Shown one piece after another: positions 55,824-64,000 of a stretch of DNA of 64,000 nt. The DNA is from an uncultured Microbulbifer sp. (GTDB taxonomy: Bacteria; Pseudomonadota; Gammaproteobacteria; Pseudomonadales; Cellvibrionaceae), in NCBI RefSeq assembly GCF_947504145.1, contig NZ_CANNGQ010000002.1, positions 434,001 through 498,000 of the forward strand. The letters run 5' to 3'. The notes below the pieces were generated by a model that was not told the origin of the DNA, made no database searches, and saw nothing but the letters and a program-made list of their open reading frames with translations. The number at the start of each line of letters is the position of its first letter. The stretch's first letter is position 1. The translations under genes were made by a program, and so were the position numbers.

Positions 55824-57497
55824 TTAATCCTTGAGCATCGGCAGGTCCAGGCCCTGCTCTTTCGCGCACTCTTTGGCGATGTCATAGCCTGCATCCGCGT
55901 GGCGCATCACACCGGTGGCCGGGTCGTTCCACAGTACGCGCGCGACACGTTTTTTCGCCGCCTCGGTACCGTCACACACGATCACCACACCACTGTGCTG
56001 GGAGAAGCCCATGCCCACGCCGCCGCCGTGGTGCAGGCTCACCCAGGTGGCACCACTTGCGGTATTCAGCAGCGCATTCAGCAGCGGCCAGTCGGAGACG
56101 GCGTCACTGCCGTCCTGCATGGATTCGGTTTCGCGGTTGGGGCTGGCGACGGAGCCGGAGTCGAGGTGGTCGCGGCCAATCACAACCGGTGCTTCCAGTT
56201 CGCCGTTGGCGACCATTTCGTTAAACGCCAGCGCGAGGCGCGCGCGGTCTTTCAGGCCGACCCAGCAGATACGCGCGGGCAGGCCCTGGAACTGGATGCG
56301 CTCGCGGGCCATGTCCAGCCAGTTGTGCAACTGGGGATTATCCGGGATCAGTTCTTTTACCTTGGCATCGGTTTTGTAGATGTCTTCCGGGTTGCCACTG
56401 AGTGCCGCCCAGCGGAAGGGGCCTATGCCCTCGCAGAACAGCGGGCGGATATACGCGGGTACGAAGCCGGGGAAGTCGAAGGCGTTTTCCACACCTACTT
56501 CAAATGCCATCTGGCGGATGTTGTTGCCGTAGTCGAGGGTGGCGGCGCCGCGCTCCTGCAGGGTGAGCATGGCCTGCACCTGCACACCCATGGATTTTTT
56601 CGCTTCTTTGACTACCAGCGCTTCGTCGCGCTTACGCATTTCGGCCGCCTGGTCCATGGTCCAGCCTTGCGGCAGGTAGCCGTTTAGCGGGTCGTGGGCG
56701 GAGGTCTGGTCGGTGACGCAGTCGGGGAGAATGTTGCGCTCGACAATTTCCGGGAATACATCGGCGGCGTTGCCGAGCAGGCCTACGGAAATGGCTTCAC
56801 CTTTTTCCATGGCGTCGTTGATCATCGCCAGAGCTTCGTCGAGGCTGGTGGCTTTTTTGTCGACGTAGCCGGTGCGAAGGCGGAAGTCGATGCGGGTTTC
56901 ATCGCACTCGACGGCGATCATGCAGAAGCCGGCCATGGTGGCAGCCAGCGGCTGAGCGCCGCCCATGCCGCCGAGGCCGCCGGTGAGTACCCATTTGCCT
57001 TTGGCTTCACCGTCGAAGTGTTTGCGGGCCACTGCGGCAAAGGTTTCGTAGGTGCCCTGGACGATGCCCTGGGAGCCGATGTAGATCCAGGAGCCGGCGG
57101 TCATCTGGCCGTACATGGCCAGGCCTTTTTTATCCAGCTCGTTGAAGTGTTCCCAGTTGGCCCAGTGGGGGACGAGGTTGGAGTTGGCGATCAATACGCG
57201 GGGGGCGTCGGCGTGGGTTCTGAACACGCCGACGGGTTTGCCGGATTGGACCAGTAGTGTTTCGTCGTCCTCTAAACGCTTGAGCACTTCAACGATTTTG
57301 TCGTAGCACTCCCAGTCCCGCGCAGCGCGGCCGATGCCACCGTAAACAACGAGATCTTCCGGGCGTTCGGCCACGTCCGGGTGCAGGTTGTTCATCAGCA
57401 TGCGCAGGGGGGCTTCGGTGAGCCAGCTTTTGGCATTCAGCTTGGTGCCGGTAGGTGCGGCGATTTTGCGGCTGGGGTCGTGGCGTTTATCGGTCAT
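55824..57497 (-). CDS. hutU: Urocanate hydratase
   Basis: A 557-residue NAD-dependent enzyme that converts urocanate to imidazolonepropionate. The family is highly conserved and recognisable throughout: [28 protein letters not shown], the glycine-rich [27 protein letters not shown] loop and [30 protein letters not shown]. The C-terminal [23 protein letters not shown] carries the active-site region. The ATG of [11 protein letters not shown] with GAGG upstream is chosen over a start 21 bases earlier. The gene follows hutC with a gap holding palindrome copy D. Confidence 0.96.
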   Translation of the reverse strand: MTDKRHDPSRKIAAPTGTKLNAKSWLTEAPLRMLMNNLHPDVAERPEDLVVYGGIGRAARDWECYDKIVEVLKRLEDDETLLVQSGKPVGVFRTHADAPRVLIANSNLVPHWANWEHFNELDKKGLAMYGQMTAGSWIYIGSQGIVQGTYETFAAVARKHFDGEAKGKWVLTGGLGGMGGAQPLAATMAGFCMIAVECDETRIDFRLRTGYVDKKATSLDEALAMINDAMEKGEAISVGLLGNAADVFPEIVERNILPDCVTDQTSAHDPLNGYLPQGWTMDQAAEMRKRDEALVVKEAKKSMGVQVQAMLTLQERGAATLDYGNNIRQMAFEVGVENAFDFPGFVPAYIRPLFCEGIGPFRWAALSGNPEDIYKTDAKVKELIPDNPQLHNWLDMARERIQFQGLPARICWVGLKDRARLALAFNEMVANGELEAPVVIGRDHLDSGSVASPNRETESMQDGSDAVSDWPLLNALLNTASGATWVSLHHGGGVGMGFSQHSGVVIVCDGTEAAKKRVARVLWNDPATGVMRHADAGYDIAKECAKEQGLDLPMLKD

Positions 57498-57610
57498 GGT
57501 TGCCTCGTTTATTTCCAAATTCTGTGGGTAATTTTGAATCGGATTTTTGGTTGGGCTTTTAGCCCGGTGGTATTGGGTGCTCCGGATTTAAGTCCGGTGG
57601 CGGCGGGGTA

Positions 57611-57704
57611 CCGGGTAAGAGTTTTCAGGACCGCTGTGAACCCATCCATGGGCGCTGCGGCGGCGACGTCCCTGTCGCCGACGCTCCTGAAAACTCTTAC
57701 CCGG
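57611..57704. repeat. Compound palindrome, copy D (hutC-hutU gap)
   Basis: Outer arms of 20 nt (57611-57630 and 57685-57704) are perfect reverse complements and extend to 26 nt with one mismatch (57605-57710). The inner hairpin is GGCGAC/GTCGCC (57662-57667, 57674-57679) and the core GAACCCATCCATGGGCGC. Same arm class and orientation as copy A. Confidence 0.9.
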
Positions 57705-57748
57705 CACCCCACCTTAAATTCGAGTTTCTGTGCTTCGTTTCTGACTAG

Positions 57749-58486
57749 TTAAAACCTTAGTTGTGCGCCCAGTCGGTATCGGTTTCCCGGATGTACCAAC
57801 CGCGCAAAACTCACCGTGCCCGCACTACTTTTAGTCCGTCGCCAGATCTGCAGGCAGGCGGTGCCCGGCTGGATCTCCAGCGCGCTTCCGACGGTGTCGT
57901 CTGCGCCAATGGCCTCAACCGTGGTATCCACCTCCGTCAGCGGCGCCACGCGGGTCAGGTATTCATTGGGTGTAGCCGTGCTGAAGTCCTGTTGCAGGTA
58001 TTCCGGCACCAGTGTGGGGTTGGTATAGCGTTCTTCGAACTGGATCGGCAGGCCGTTGTCCAGGTGCACGATGATGGAGTGGAAGACAGCGCTGCCTTCG
58101 GTCAGGCCGAGGGCGACGGCGACTTCGGTGCTGGCGGTGGTTTGTTCGAGCTTGAGGATGCGGTTGCTATAACTGTGACCGCGGGCGGCGACTTCGTCGG
58201 CGATATTGCGGACTTCCAGCAGGGAGCCTGCGGGCACCGGTTCGGCGACGAAGGTGCCGAGGCCCTGGGAGCGGATCAGCACGCCCTCGTCGGTGAGCTC
58301 GCTGAGGGCGCGGCGCGCGGTCATGCGGCTGACGTTGAAGTCCTGGGCGAGCTGATTTTCCGAGGGCACGCGGAAGTGGGCGGGCCATTCACCGGATTCG
58401 ATCTGGGCGCGGATATGCGCCTTGATGGCGGCGTAGCGGGGCTGGCTGCCGTTCTCTGCGCCGGTTGTGGAAAACTGACTGCTCAT
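57749..58486 (-). CDS. hutC: Histidine utilisation repressor, GntR family
   Basis: A 245-residue repressor. Residues about 18-85 are the GntR winged helix (YAAIKAHIRAQIESGEWPAHFRVPSENQLAQDFNVSRMTARRALSELTDEGVLIRSQGLGTFVAE). Residues 95-240 are a UTRA effector domain that in HutC binds urocanate. The ATG of MSSQFSTTG is preferred; the in-frame extension upstream would run over the operator. The gene is divergent from hutI and is transcribed with hutU and hutH, so it represses its own operon and probably hutIG. Confidence 0.93.
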   Translation of the reverse strand: MSSQFSTTGAENGSQPRYAAIKAHIRAQIESGEWPAHFRVPSENQLAQDFNVSRMTARRALSELTDEGVLIRSQGLGTFVAEPVPAGSLLEVRNIADEVAARGHSYSNRILKLEQTTASTEVAVALGLTEGSAVFHSIIVHLDNGLPIQFEERYTNPTLVPEYLQQDFSTATPNEYLTRVAPLTEVDTTVEAIGADDTVGSALEIQPGTACLQIWRRTKSSAGTVSFARLVHPGNRYRLGAQLRF

Positions 58487-58537
58487 ACTTGTGTGGTCTT
58501 TGCTTGCTCGGGTAGAGTGTGTTCCGAGTTGTACATT

Positions 58538-58551
58538 CTTGTATATACAAG
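58538..58551. promoter_or_regulatory. HutC operator
   Basis: CTTGTATATACAAG is a perfect 14-bp palindrome between the divergent hutC (start 58486) and hutI (start 58728) genes. It contains the TGTATATACA core known for HutC sites in pseudomonads. Confidence 0.85.
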
Positions 58552-58727
58552 TTTGTTGATGGGGCAACTATGGATTTGATCGGGGTTGCTGTCAATACGT
58601 GGGGCGGTTGGTTGCGTTCGCGCAGGTACCCGGCCGCCACGGAACTAGAAAGACCCCAAGTGAGAATCCGCGCCAAACTCCTCCAACAGGGCTATCGTTA
58701 CAAATAACGCCAATTCAGTGAGTGACT

Positions 58728-59957
58728 ATGACTGAACGCTGTGATCTGCTGATTACCAATGTCCACGCGGCCACCATGGACCCGTCCCTGCCCGGCGCTT
58801 ATGGCGCGGTGGAGGATGCCGCGGTGGCGGTGACGGGTAACAAAATTGTCTGGATCGGTCCGCGCCGGGAGCTGCCGGAATGCACTGCCGATCTGGTGAT
58901 CGACGGCGAGGGCCAGTGGCTGACGCCGGGGTTGATCGACTGCCACACCCACCTGGTCTACGGTGGCCATCGCGCCGGCGAGTTTGCCCGGCGCCTCGGT
59001 GGCGAGAGTTACGAAGAAGTCGCCCGCGCGGGCGGCGGTATTCTCTCCACCGTGCGTGCCACCCGCGCCGCCAGCGCCGACGATCTCTACCACAAGGCCG
59101 AGCCGCGCCTCAAAGCATTGCTGCGCGAAGGCGTTACCACCATTGAAATCAAATCCGGCTATGGTCTGGATCTGGACACCGAGCTTAAACAGCTGCGCGT
59201 CGCCCGCCGCCTCGCCCAGCACTACCCGGTGACCATTCTCACTACCTGCCTGGCCGCCCACGCTTTGCCGCCGGAATACGACGGTCGTGCCGACGAATAT
59301 ATCGACCTGGTGTGCAACGAAATCCTGCCCGCCGTGGCCAAAGAGCAGCTCGCCGATGCGGTGGACATGTTTTGCGAAACCATCGCCTTCTCCGTCGAGC
59401 AGTGCGAAAGAGTCATCAAGGCCGCGCAACAGCTCGACCTGCCGGTAAAAGTCCACGCCGAACAGCTCGCCGCCACCGGGGCCACCCGCATGGCCGCCCG
59501 CGCTGGTGCGCTGTCGGTGGAACATATTGAATACATTACCGATGAAGATGTCGCGGCCATGGCCGACAGCGGCACGGTTGCGGTATTGCTCCCCGGCGCC
59601 TTCTATACCCTGAAAGAAACCCGTATACCGCCGGTGGACAAGCTGCGTGCCGCCGGCGTGCCTATGGCGATTTCTACCGACCTGAACCCCGGCAGCTGCC
59701 CCATCGCATCATTGCGACTGATGATGAACATGGGCTGCAACCTGTTCGGCCTGACTCCGGCGGAAGCCCTCGCTGGCGTCACCCGTTCCGCGGCCCGCGC
59801 CCTCGGCGTGTGCTGCTCTCGTGGCGTGCTGCACGCCGGGCTGCGTGCGGATATGGCCCTGTGGCCGATGGAAACACCGGATCAGCTTGCCTATGAAGTG
59901 GGCGCGCTGAAGCCTTCAGAAATTTTTGTTGGGGGGCGCCATGTTACAGCTGGCTGA
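58728..59957 (+). CDS. hutI: Imidazolonepropionase
   Basis: A 409-residue metal-dependent amidohydrolase that opens imidazolonepropionate to formiminoglutamate. [22 protein letters not shown] is the metal site of the family; [25 protein letters not shown] and [22 protein letters not shown] are further conserved blocks. The ATG of MTERCDLLI is chosen; a GTG two codons earlier is possible. It is first in the rightward hutI-hutG pair. Confidence 0.95.
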   Translation: MTERCDLLITNVHAATMDPSLPGAYGAVEDAAVAVTGNKIVWIGPRRELPECTADLVIDGEGQWLTPGLIDCHTHLVYGGHRAGEFARRLGGESYEEVARAGGGILSTVRATRAASADDLYHKAEPRLKALLREGVTTIEIKSGYGLDLDTELKQLRVARRLAQHYPVTILTTCLAAHALPPEYDGRADEYIDLVCNEILPAVAKEQLADAVDMFCETIAFSVEQCERVIKAAQQLDLPVKVHAEQLAATGATRMAARAGALSVEHIEYITDEDVAAMADSGTVAVLLPGAFYTLKETRIPPVDKLRAAGVPMAISTDLNPGSCPIASLRLMMNMGCNLFGLTPAEALAGVTRSAARALGVCCSRGVLHAGLRADMALWPMETPDQLAYEVGALKPSEIFVGGRHVTAG

Positions 59958-60894
59958 TATGCGTCTGTGGAGCGGGCGGGTGGATGGCGAAGACGGCAAG
60001 GCCGGCAAGCGCTGGCATCAGGATATCGTCCCGCTGCACCTCGACAGTCCGCCCGGGCTTGCCATTCTCGGTTTTGCGTCCGATGAAGGGGTGCGCCGCA
60101 ACAAGGGGCGCGTTGGCGCTGCCAAAGGGCCTCGCATTCTGCGTCTGGCGCTGGCAAACCTGCCTAAAACCTTTAGTGCACCGCTGTATGACGCGGGCAA
60201 TGTGCGTGTGGAAAAAGACGACCTGGAATCCGGCCAGGCGATGCTCGGCGCGCGGGTTACTGATCTGATGGGTGCCGGTCACTTTCCACTGGTACTCGGC
60301 GGTGGCCATGAAATTGCGTACGGCAGTTATCAGGGGATCGCTCGCTGGATGCGTGAGCAGCAGCGCGACAAGACGCTCGGCATCATCAACTTTGATGCCC
60401 ACCTCGACTTGCGCCTCCCTACGCCGAAAGGTTCTTCCGGCACCCCGTTTTTCCAGATTGCCGAGCAGTGCGACGTCAACGGCCGGCCATTCAATTACCT
60501 GTGTGTCGGCGCCGCTGCCACCGCCAATACTCCGGCGCTGTATCACCGCGCAGAAGAATTGGGTGCGCAGGTCATTTCCGATCGGGAGATAGTGCCCTGG
60601 CGGATCGACCTGGTGCAGAAGCAGATCGCGGACTTTATCGACCGTGTGGACTTTGTCTATCTCACCATCGACCTGGATGTGTTTCCCGCCGCCATCATGC
60701 CGGCTGTGAGTGCTCCGGCCGGGCGCGGGGTGGCGTTTGAACTGTTCGAGCCGCTGCTGGATACGGTGCTGGAGTCGAAGAAGGTGTGCCTGGCGGATAT
60801 CGCCGAGTTCAATCCGTATTTCGATATCGAAGATCATGCCGCGCGCACTGCGGCACGGGTTATCTTCCAGATTGCCAATGGTATCAAGGGGTAG
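59941..60894 (+). CDS. hutG: Formimidoylglutamase
   Basis: A 317-residue ureohydrolase-fold Mn enzyme that hydrolyses N-formimidoylglutamate to glutamate and formamide. Metal motifs: [24 protein letters not shown] and [23 protein letters not shown]. The ATG lies 17 bases inside the end of hutI with GGGGGG upstream, indicating translational coupling. The DLRLPT and SAPAG variants separate it from the agmatinase at 2690-3559. With HutG, histidine carbon reaches glutamate in four steps within the window. Confidence 0.93.
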   Translation: MLQLADMRLWSGRVDGEDGKAGKRWHQDIVPLHLDSPPGLAILGFASDEGVRRNKGRVGAAKGPRILRLALANLPKTFSAPLYDAGNVRVEKDDLESGQAMLGARVTDLMGAGHFPLVLGGGHEIAYGSYQGIARWMREQQRDKTLGIINFDAHLDLRLPTPKGSSGTPFFQIAEQCDVNGRPFNYLCVGAAATANTPALYHRAEELGAQVISDREIVPWRIDLVQKQIADFIDRVDFVYLTIDLDVFPAAIMPAVSAPAGRGVAFELFEPLLDTVLESKKVCLADIAEFNPYFDIEDHAARTAARVIFQIANGIKG

Positions 60895-61212
60895 GTTTTA
60901 GCCGCCGTCGCGGCAATCGGGACATGGCGGGAGAGTCGTAATGCCGCAACAGTGAAGCGTGATGGGTGTCGCAATTTTGTTGCGATATTGCTTTCTGTTT
61001 TGGGTAATAAATCTGATTTTTGGAAAAAAGCGGTATCAAACTGTCGCAATAAATAGTGACGTGTGAGTCATTGTGGTAGCGTCCCTAATTGGAACTCGTC
61101 GAAACGCTGGTTGGCTGTTAATTGGTACGGGGGTACCAATTAGCGGTTGGATTTAACCGCTGAATTCCCGGCGAGTCTGCCTCTATCAAACTAACAATCG
61201 TTGGGGATCATC
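60895..61212. promoter_or_regulatory. Leader of the hut-adjacent TonB receptor, with tandem hairpins
   Basis: A 318-base gap. TCGCAA/TTGCGA (60969-60974, 60980-60985) is a small dyad. Two adjoining hairpins lie before the receptor: TAATTGGTAC/GTACCAATTA (61119-61128, 61133-61142; loop GGGG) and GCGGTT/AACCGC (61143-61148, 61155-61160). They are about 50-90 bases from the start and have no T-tract, which suggests an operator or a structured 5' leader. Confidence 0.45.
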
Positions 61213-63660
61213 ATGACTAAGCGCCAGTTTAGCGGACGGCGGCCAATTGCCTTGGCCATTGCCGTTGCCGCAGGTTCGGTAGTGCCATCCTTGGCCAATG
61301 CCGTCATCATCGAAGAAATCATCGTTACTGCGCAGAAGCGCGAACAGAACGCGCTGGAAGTGCCGGTAACGGTGGATACGTTCTCTACCGCCGATATGGA
61401 TAACACCAATGCGCTGAAGCTCAGTGACATGGATGATTTCATTCCCGGTTTTAACGTCAGCTCCAGTATCACCCAGTCCACCATCGGCATTCGCGGTGTG
61501 AGCAGCTCCAACATCAGTGCCGGTGGCGACCCCTCCGTTGCGGTGTTCTACGATGATGCCTACGTACCGGGCGCGGCGACGTCTATGTCTTTCGCCGATA
61601 TGCAGCGCGTGGAGATCCTGAAAGGCCCGCAGGGCACCCTGTTTGGCCGCAACGCAGCCGCGGGTACCGTGAATCTGGTGCCGAACCCGCCGCAGGCGGA
61701 TTTCGATGCGTTCGTGTATACCCGCCTGGGTAACTACGGCCTGACTCAGGTCGAGGGTATGGTCAATGCCCCGCTCTCTGACAACTTCTTCGTGCGCGGT
61801 AATCTGATGAGCTATCAGCGCGATGGCTTTGTGGAAAATGTCACTCCCGGCGGCGAAGATGCGGGTGCGGAAGATGTGGTTACCGGTCGCCTGTCCGCCC
61901 TGTGGCAGATCACTGACAACACCGCAGCCCAACTTTCCTACGACTGGGATGAAGTGGACAACGCTGCGCGTCAGTCCATCGGCGTGAGCGAGTACGCCTA
62001 CAGCGCGAATCCGTTCGACCACAAGGTGGAAAACGATGTGTTAGACGGTGGCGAATCCCGCTCCATGTCTTCCATCAATGCCAAACTGACCCACACCTTC
62101 AGCGATGCTTGGCGCATGAAGTGGGTATCCAACTACCGCGAGTGGGAAACCCACAACCGCGAGGAAGAAGACGGCACCGCGGATATCACCCGCTACCTGG
62201 ATACCAACAACACCTTCGATTCCGACATCGGCTACCACGAAGTGCAGTTCAACTTTACCGGCGACCGCCTGAGCGCGGTGATGGGTGCCAACTACTCCCG
62301 TGAAGACATCTACCAGCGCACGGATGTGACCGCTTCTGCCGAGTCTGTTTCCCGTCTGGTGACGTCTCAGATCGTGAACGACCCGATGTTGCGCGGAATG
62401 ATCGAAGGCTCGGCAGGTGAGATGGGACTGGCGATGCTGGACAGCGTCGACCACCTGTGGGAAGCCGACGACTGGGCGACCTTCACGACGCTGGTAGCAC
62501 CGGCGGTGGGTGCGCAGGGTCCCTTCCCTCAGGACGGTCTCTACTATGACCTGGTGGGCCAGGGCCTGGGTATTGGCGGCATGCTGTTTGGCCCCGAATA
62601 CGCCGGTCAATGGTGGACCGAGTCGGTGGAAAACACCGGTGACTTCACCAACTACGGTATCTACGCTGACTTCGATTACACCGTGACTGACCGCCTGAGC
62701 GTGCTCGCCGGTCTGCGTTACAGTAGCGACGAAAAGACCTTCACCTGGCTGACGCCGGGCACCAGCTTCGAGCGCGACGGTGTGGAAGAAGTGATCTTTG
62801 CCGCCGGTGACAGCTATAACGTGGGTGAGGGTGTGCGCCGCGCGTCCGATGAGTGGAGCGCGACTACCGGCCGTATTGTCGGTCAGTACGACCTCACCAA
62901 CGACATCATGACCTACCTATCCTACTCCACCGGCTACAAGTCTGGCGGCTTTGACTCCCTCAATCTGCTTACCGCCGACAATCCGATCGAGCCGGAAGAA
63001 GTGGACAACATCGAACTCGGTATCAAGGGTGACCTGCTGGAAAACCTGCGGGTTCAGCTGAGCTATTTCGACATGACCGTCGACAACCGCCAGCGCGGTG
63101 TCGAGAGCCTGCGTGAAGGTTCTGACGTCGCTCTGCCCACGGTGATCAATGGTGACCAGCAGATCGACGGCGTGGAAATTACCCTTGATTGGGCGATGAC
63201 CGAGTCCACCCGCCTGGGCCTCGTGACCACCCTGCGTGATGTGGAATCCCAGTGGCAGCCGTACTTCGATGCCGAGGGTGTGGAGCAGGTTGACGGCGAC
63301 AAGTCTTCTACTGACACCGCCTACACCGTCACCTTTGACTGGGCGCCGGAAATTTCCGTAGGCGATCTGAACCTGCACCTGAACTACATCTTTGCCGAGA
63401 ACAGCGACGGAAGTCAGCCGGGCTTTGTGGCTAGCTTCGCCGACATCCCGGGTGTGGGTGCAGACGACGAGCGCCTGAACGGACGTATGGCGTGGATCAG
63501 TGACAGTGGCCAGTACGAACTGGCGTTGTGGGGACGCAACCTGCTGGACAACGAGCGCACCTCTGTTCCCAGCGGTCGTTCCATGGCCTACTTCGGCACC
63601 CCCTACACTTCCGTATCCGAACCGCGCACCTACGGTGCCGAGGTCCGCTACAACTTCTAA
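61213..63660 (+). CDS. TonB-dependent receptor downstream of hut genes
   Basis: An 815-residue outer-membrane receptor. A signal peptide (residues 1-30) precedes the TonB box VIIEEIIVTAQKREQNALEVPVTV. The plug follows (DMDDFIPGFNVSSSITQSTIGIRGVSSSN, VEILKGPQGTLFGRNAAAGTVNLV), then a barrel ending in YGAEVRYNF. The TAQKREQ box and plug style are common in receptors of marine and sphingomonad-like bacteria. The ATG is preceded by TTGGGGATC; a TTG 12 bases upstream is also in frame. It follows hutG on the same strand after 318 bases; import of histidine-rich peptides or urocanate is a guess from position only. Confidence 0.87.
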   Translation: MTKRQFSGRRPIALAIAVAAGSVVPSLANAVIIEEIIVTAQKREQNALEVPVTVDTFSTADMDNTNALKLSDMDDFIPGFNVSSSITQSTIGIRGVSSSNISAGGDPSVAVFYDDAYVPGAATSMSFADMQRVEILKGPQGTLFGRNAAAGTVNLVPNPPQADFDAFVYTRLGNYGLTQVEGMVNAPLSDNFFVRGNLMSYQRDGFVENVTPGGEDAGAEDVVTGRLSALWQITDNTAAQLSYDWDEVDNAARQSIGVSEYAYSANPFDHKVENDVLDGGESRSMSSINAKLTHTFSDAWRMKWVSNYREWETHNREEEDGTADITRYLDTNNTFDSDIGYHEVQFNFTGDRLSAVMGANYSREDIYQRTDVTASAESVSRLVTSQIVNDPMLRGMIEGSAGEMGLAMLDSVDHLWEADDWATFTTLVAPAVGAQGPFPQDGLYYDLVGQGLGIGGMLFGPEYAGQWWTESVENTGDFTNYGIYADFDYTVTDRLSVLAGLRYSSDEKTFTWLTPGTSFERDGVEEVIFAAGDSYNVGEGVRRASDEWSATTGRIVGQYDLTNDIMTYLSYSTGYKSGGFDSLNLLTADNPIEPEEVDNIELGIKGDLLENLRVQLSYFDMTVDNRQRGVESLREGSDVALPTVINGDQQIDGVEITLDWAMTESTRLGLVTTLRDVESQWQPYFDAEGVEQVDGDKSSTDTAYTVTFDWAPEISVGDLNLHLNYIFAENSDGSQPGFVASFADIPGVGADDERLNGRMAWISDSGQYELALWGRNLLDNERTSVPSGRSMAYFGTPYTSVSEPRTYGAEVRYNF

Positions 63661-63716
63661 GGGCTTCGGCCCCAATGGTTGCGGGCTCAGCCCGCGACCT
63701 GGAAGTGACAGAAGTG

Positions 63717-63752
63717 AAAAAACGCCGTCCGTTTCGCGGGCGGCGTTTTTTT
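63717..63752 (+). terminator. Rho-independent terminator of the TonB receptor gene
   Basis: ACGCCG and CGGCGT arms (with inner CCG/CGG and one mismatch) form a stem around TTTCG, followed by seven T residues and preceded by a run of A. It lies about 60 bases after the receptor stop and can also serve the minus-strand gene that ends at 63757. Confidence 0.85.
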
Positions 63753-63756
63753 GTAT

Positions 63757-64000
63757 TCAGCGCTCAGGCACCGAAGGCTCGGTTTTTACCGGGTCCGGTG
63801 GCGTCTGTCGCGGCGGCCGCCGCGCTGCCAGATAGCGCTTGATATAGGGTTTATGGGTGTAGATTACGTCGTCTGGCAGGTTGTGCAGTTCGAAGAATCG
63901 GTAGCCGTAAATTTCCCCGTCGCGGATTGCCACCTGCTTGTCCTTGAGGCGCCCGCGGATGGCGATATTGATGATTCCGGAGCGCGGCACCTTGTTGACC
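63757..64000 (-). CDS. C-terminal part of an unidentified gene, cut by the window edge
   Basis: An open frame on the minus strand runs from the right edge (in frame VNKVPRSGIINIAIRG...) to a stop at 63757, giving about 80 residues of a C-terminus. It is basic and Tyr-rich with a Pro-rich tail (RRPPRQTPPDPVKTEP). The frame is open to the edge, so the start lies outside. No family is recognised. The bidirectional terminator just beyond the stop supports a real gene. Confidence 0.5.
   Translation of the reverse strand, partial: VNKVPRSGIINIAIRGRLKDKQVAIRDGEIYGYRFFELHNLPDDVIYTHKPYIKRYLAARRPPRQTPPDPVKTEPSVPER

Overview
The window reads as a contiguous chromosomal stretch of a marine-type gammaproteobacterium. 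A Microbulbifer- or Cellvibrionales-like organism is my inference, from four large TonB-dependent receptors, liu and hut amino-acid catabolism, the bioC and panCD gene types, and moderately GC-rich coding sequence. About 50 protein genes are supported. I see no rRNA, tRNA, CRISPR array, insertion sequence or prophage. No real gene looks frameshifted.

Layout, left to right. 1-2.5 kb: bioC (possibly cut by the left edge), a secreted cyclase-family protein and a secreted DUF6515-type repeat protein. 2.7-8.2 kb: a four-gene minus-strand polyamine operon (speA, carboxyspermidine dehydrogenase, carboxyspermidine decarboxylase nspC, agmatinase speB), enough to go from arginine through agmatine and putrescine to spermidine without S-adenosylmethionine decarboxylase. 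A paralogous DUF6515-type gene lies on its other side (8.6-9.3 kb). 9.5-10.8 kb: panC-panD, with unusual residues in PanC. 10.9-22.7 kb: an accessory catabolic island bounded by two paralogous LysR regulators. It holds an MFS transporter, an iron-dependent alcohol dehydrogenase, a TonB receptor, an HSL-type esterase, a succinate-semialdehyde-type dehydrogenase and, just outside, a secreted PHB-depolymerase-like esterase with a MopE-like metal-binding motif. Degradation of a polyester or a 4-hydroxybutyrate-like compound is a plausible but unproven role.

23-28.2 kb: a CoA-transferase fused to a GNAT acetyltransferase, a histone-deacetylase-family protein and acetyl-CoA synthetase (acs). This set suggests acetate activation controlled by reversible lysine acetylation. 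28.2-42.4 kb: two TonB receptors, a tandem universal stress protein, YciI-like and glyoxalase-fold proteins, a DUF389 membrane protein, a PadR regulator, an AlaE-like alanine exporter, an Asp/Glu racemase-family protein, a degenerate phosphorelay protein and a YdgA-like protein. 42.4-50.1 kb: the leucine/isovalerate operon liuR-A-B-C-D-E, with a perfect 18-bp palindrome upstream of liuR. 50.2-54.1 kb: an S9 peptidase lipoprotein and an ECF sigma factor with a membrane partner. 54.2-60.9 kb: histidine utilisation, hutC-hutU-hutH leftward and hutI-hutG rightward, around a HutC-type operator, followed by another TonB receptor.

The most unusual non-coding signal is a family of four roughly 95-nt compound palindromes. 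Three sit one each in the three long gaps of the liu operon and one sits between hutC and hutU. Their inner core is conserved, while their 20-22-nt outer arms differ between copies yet stay perfectly self-complementary within each copy. Two other palindromic repeat families also occur in gaps.
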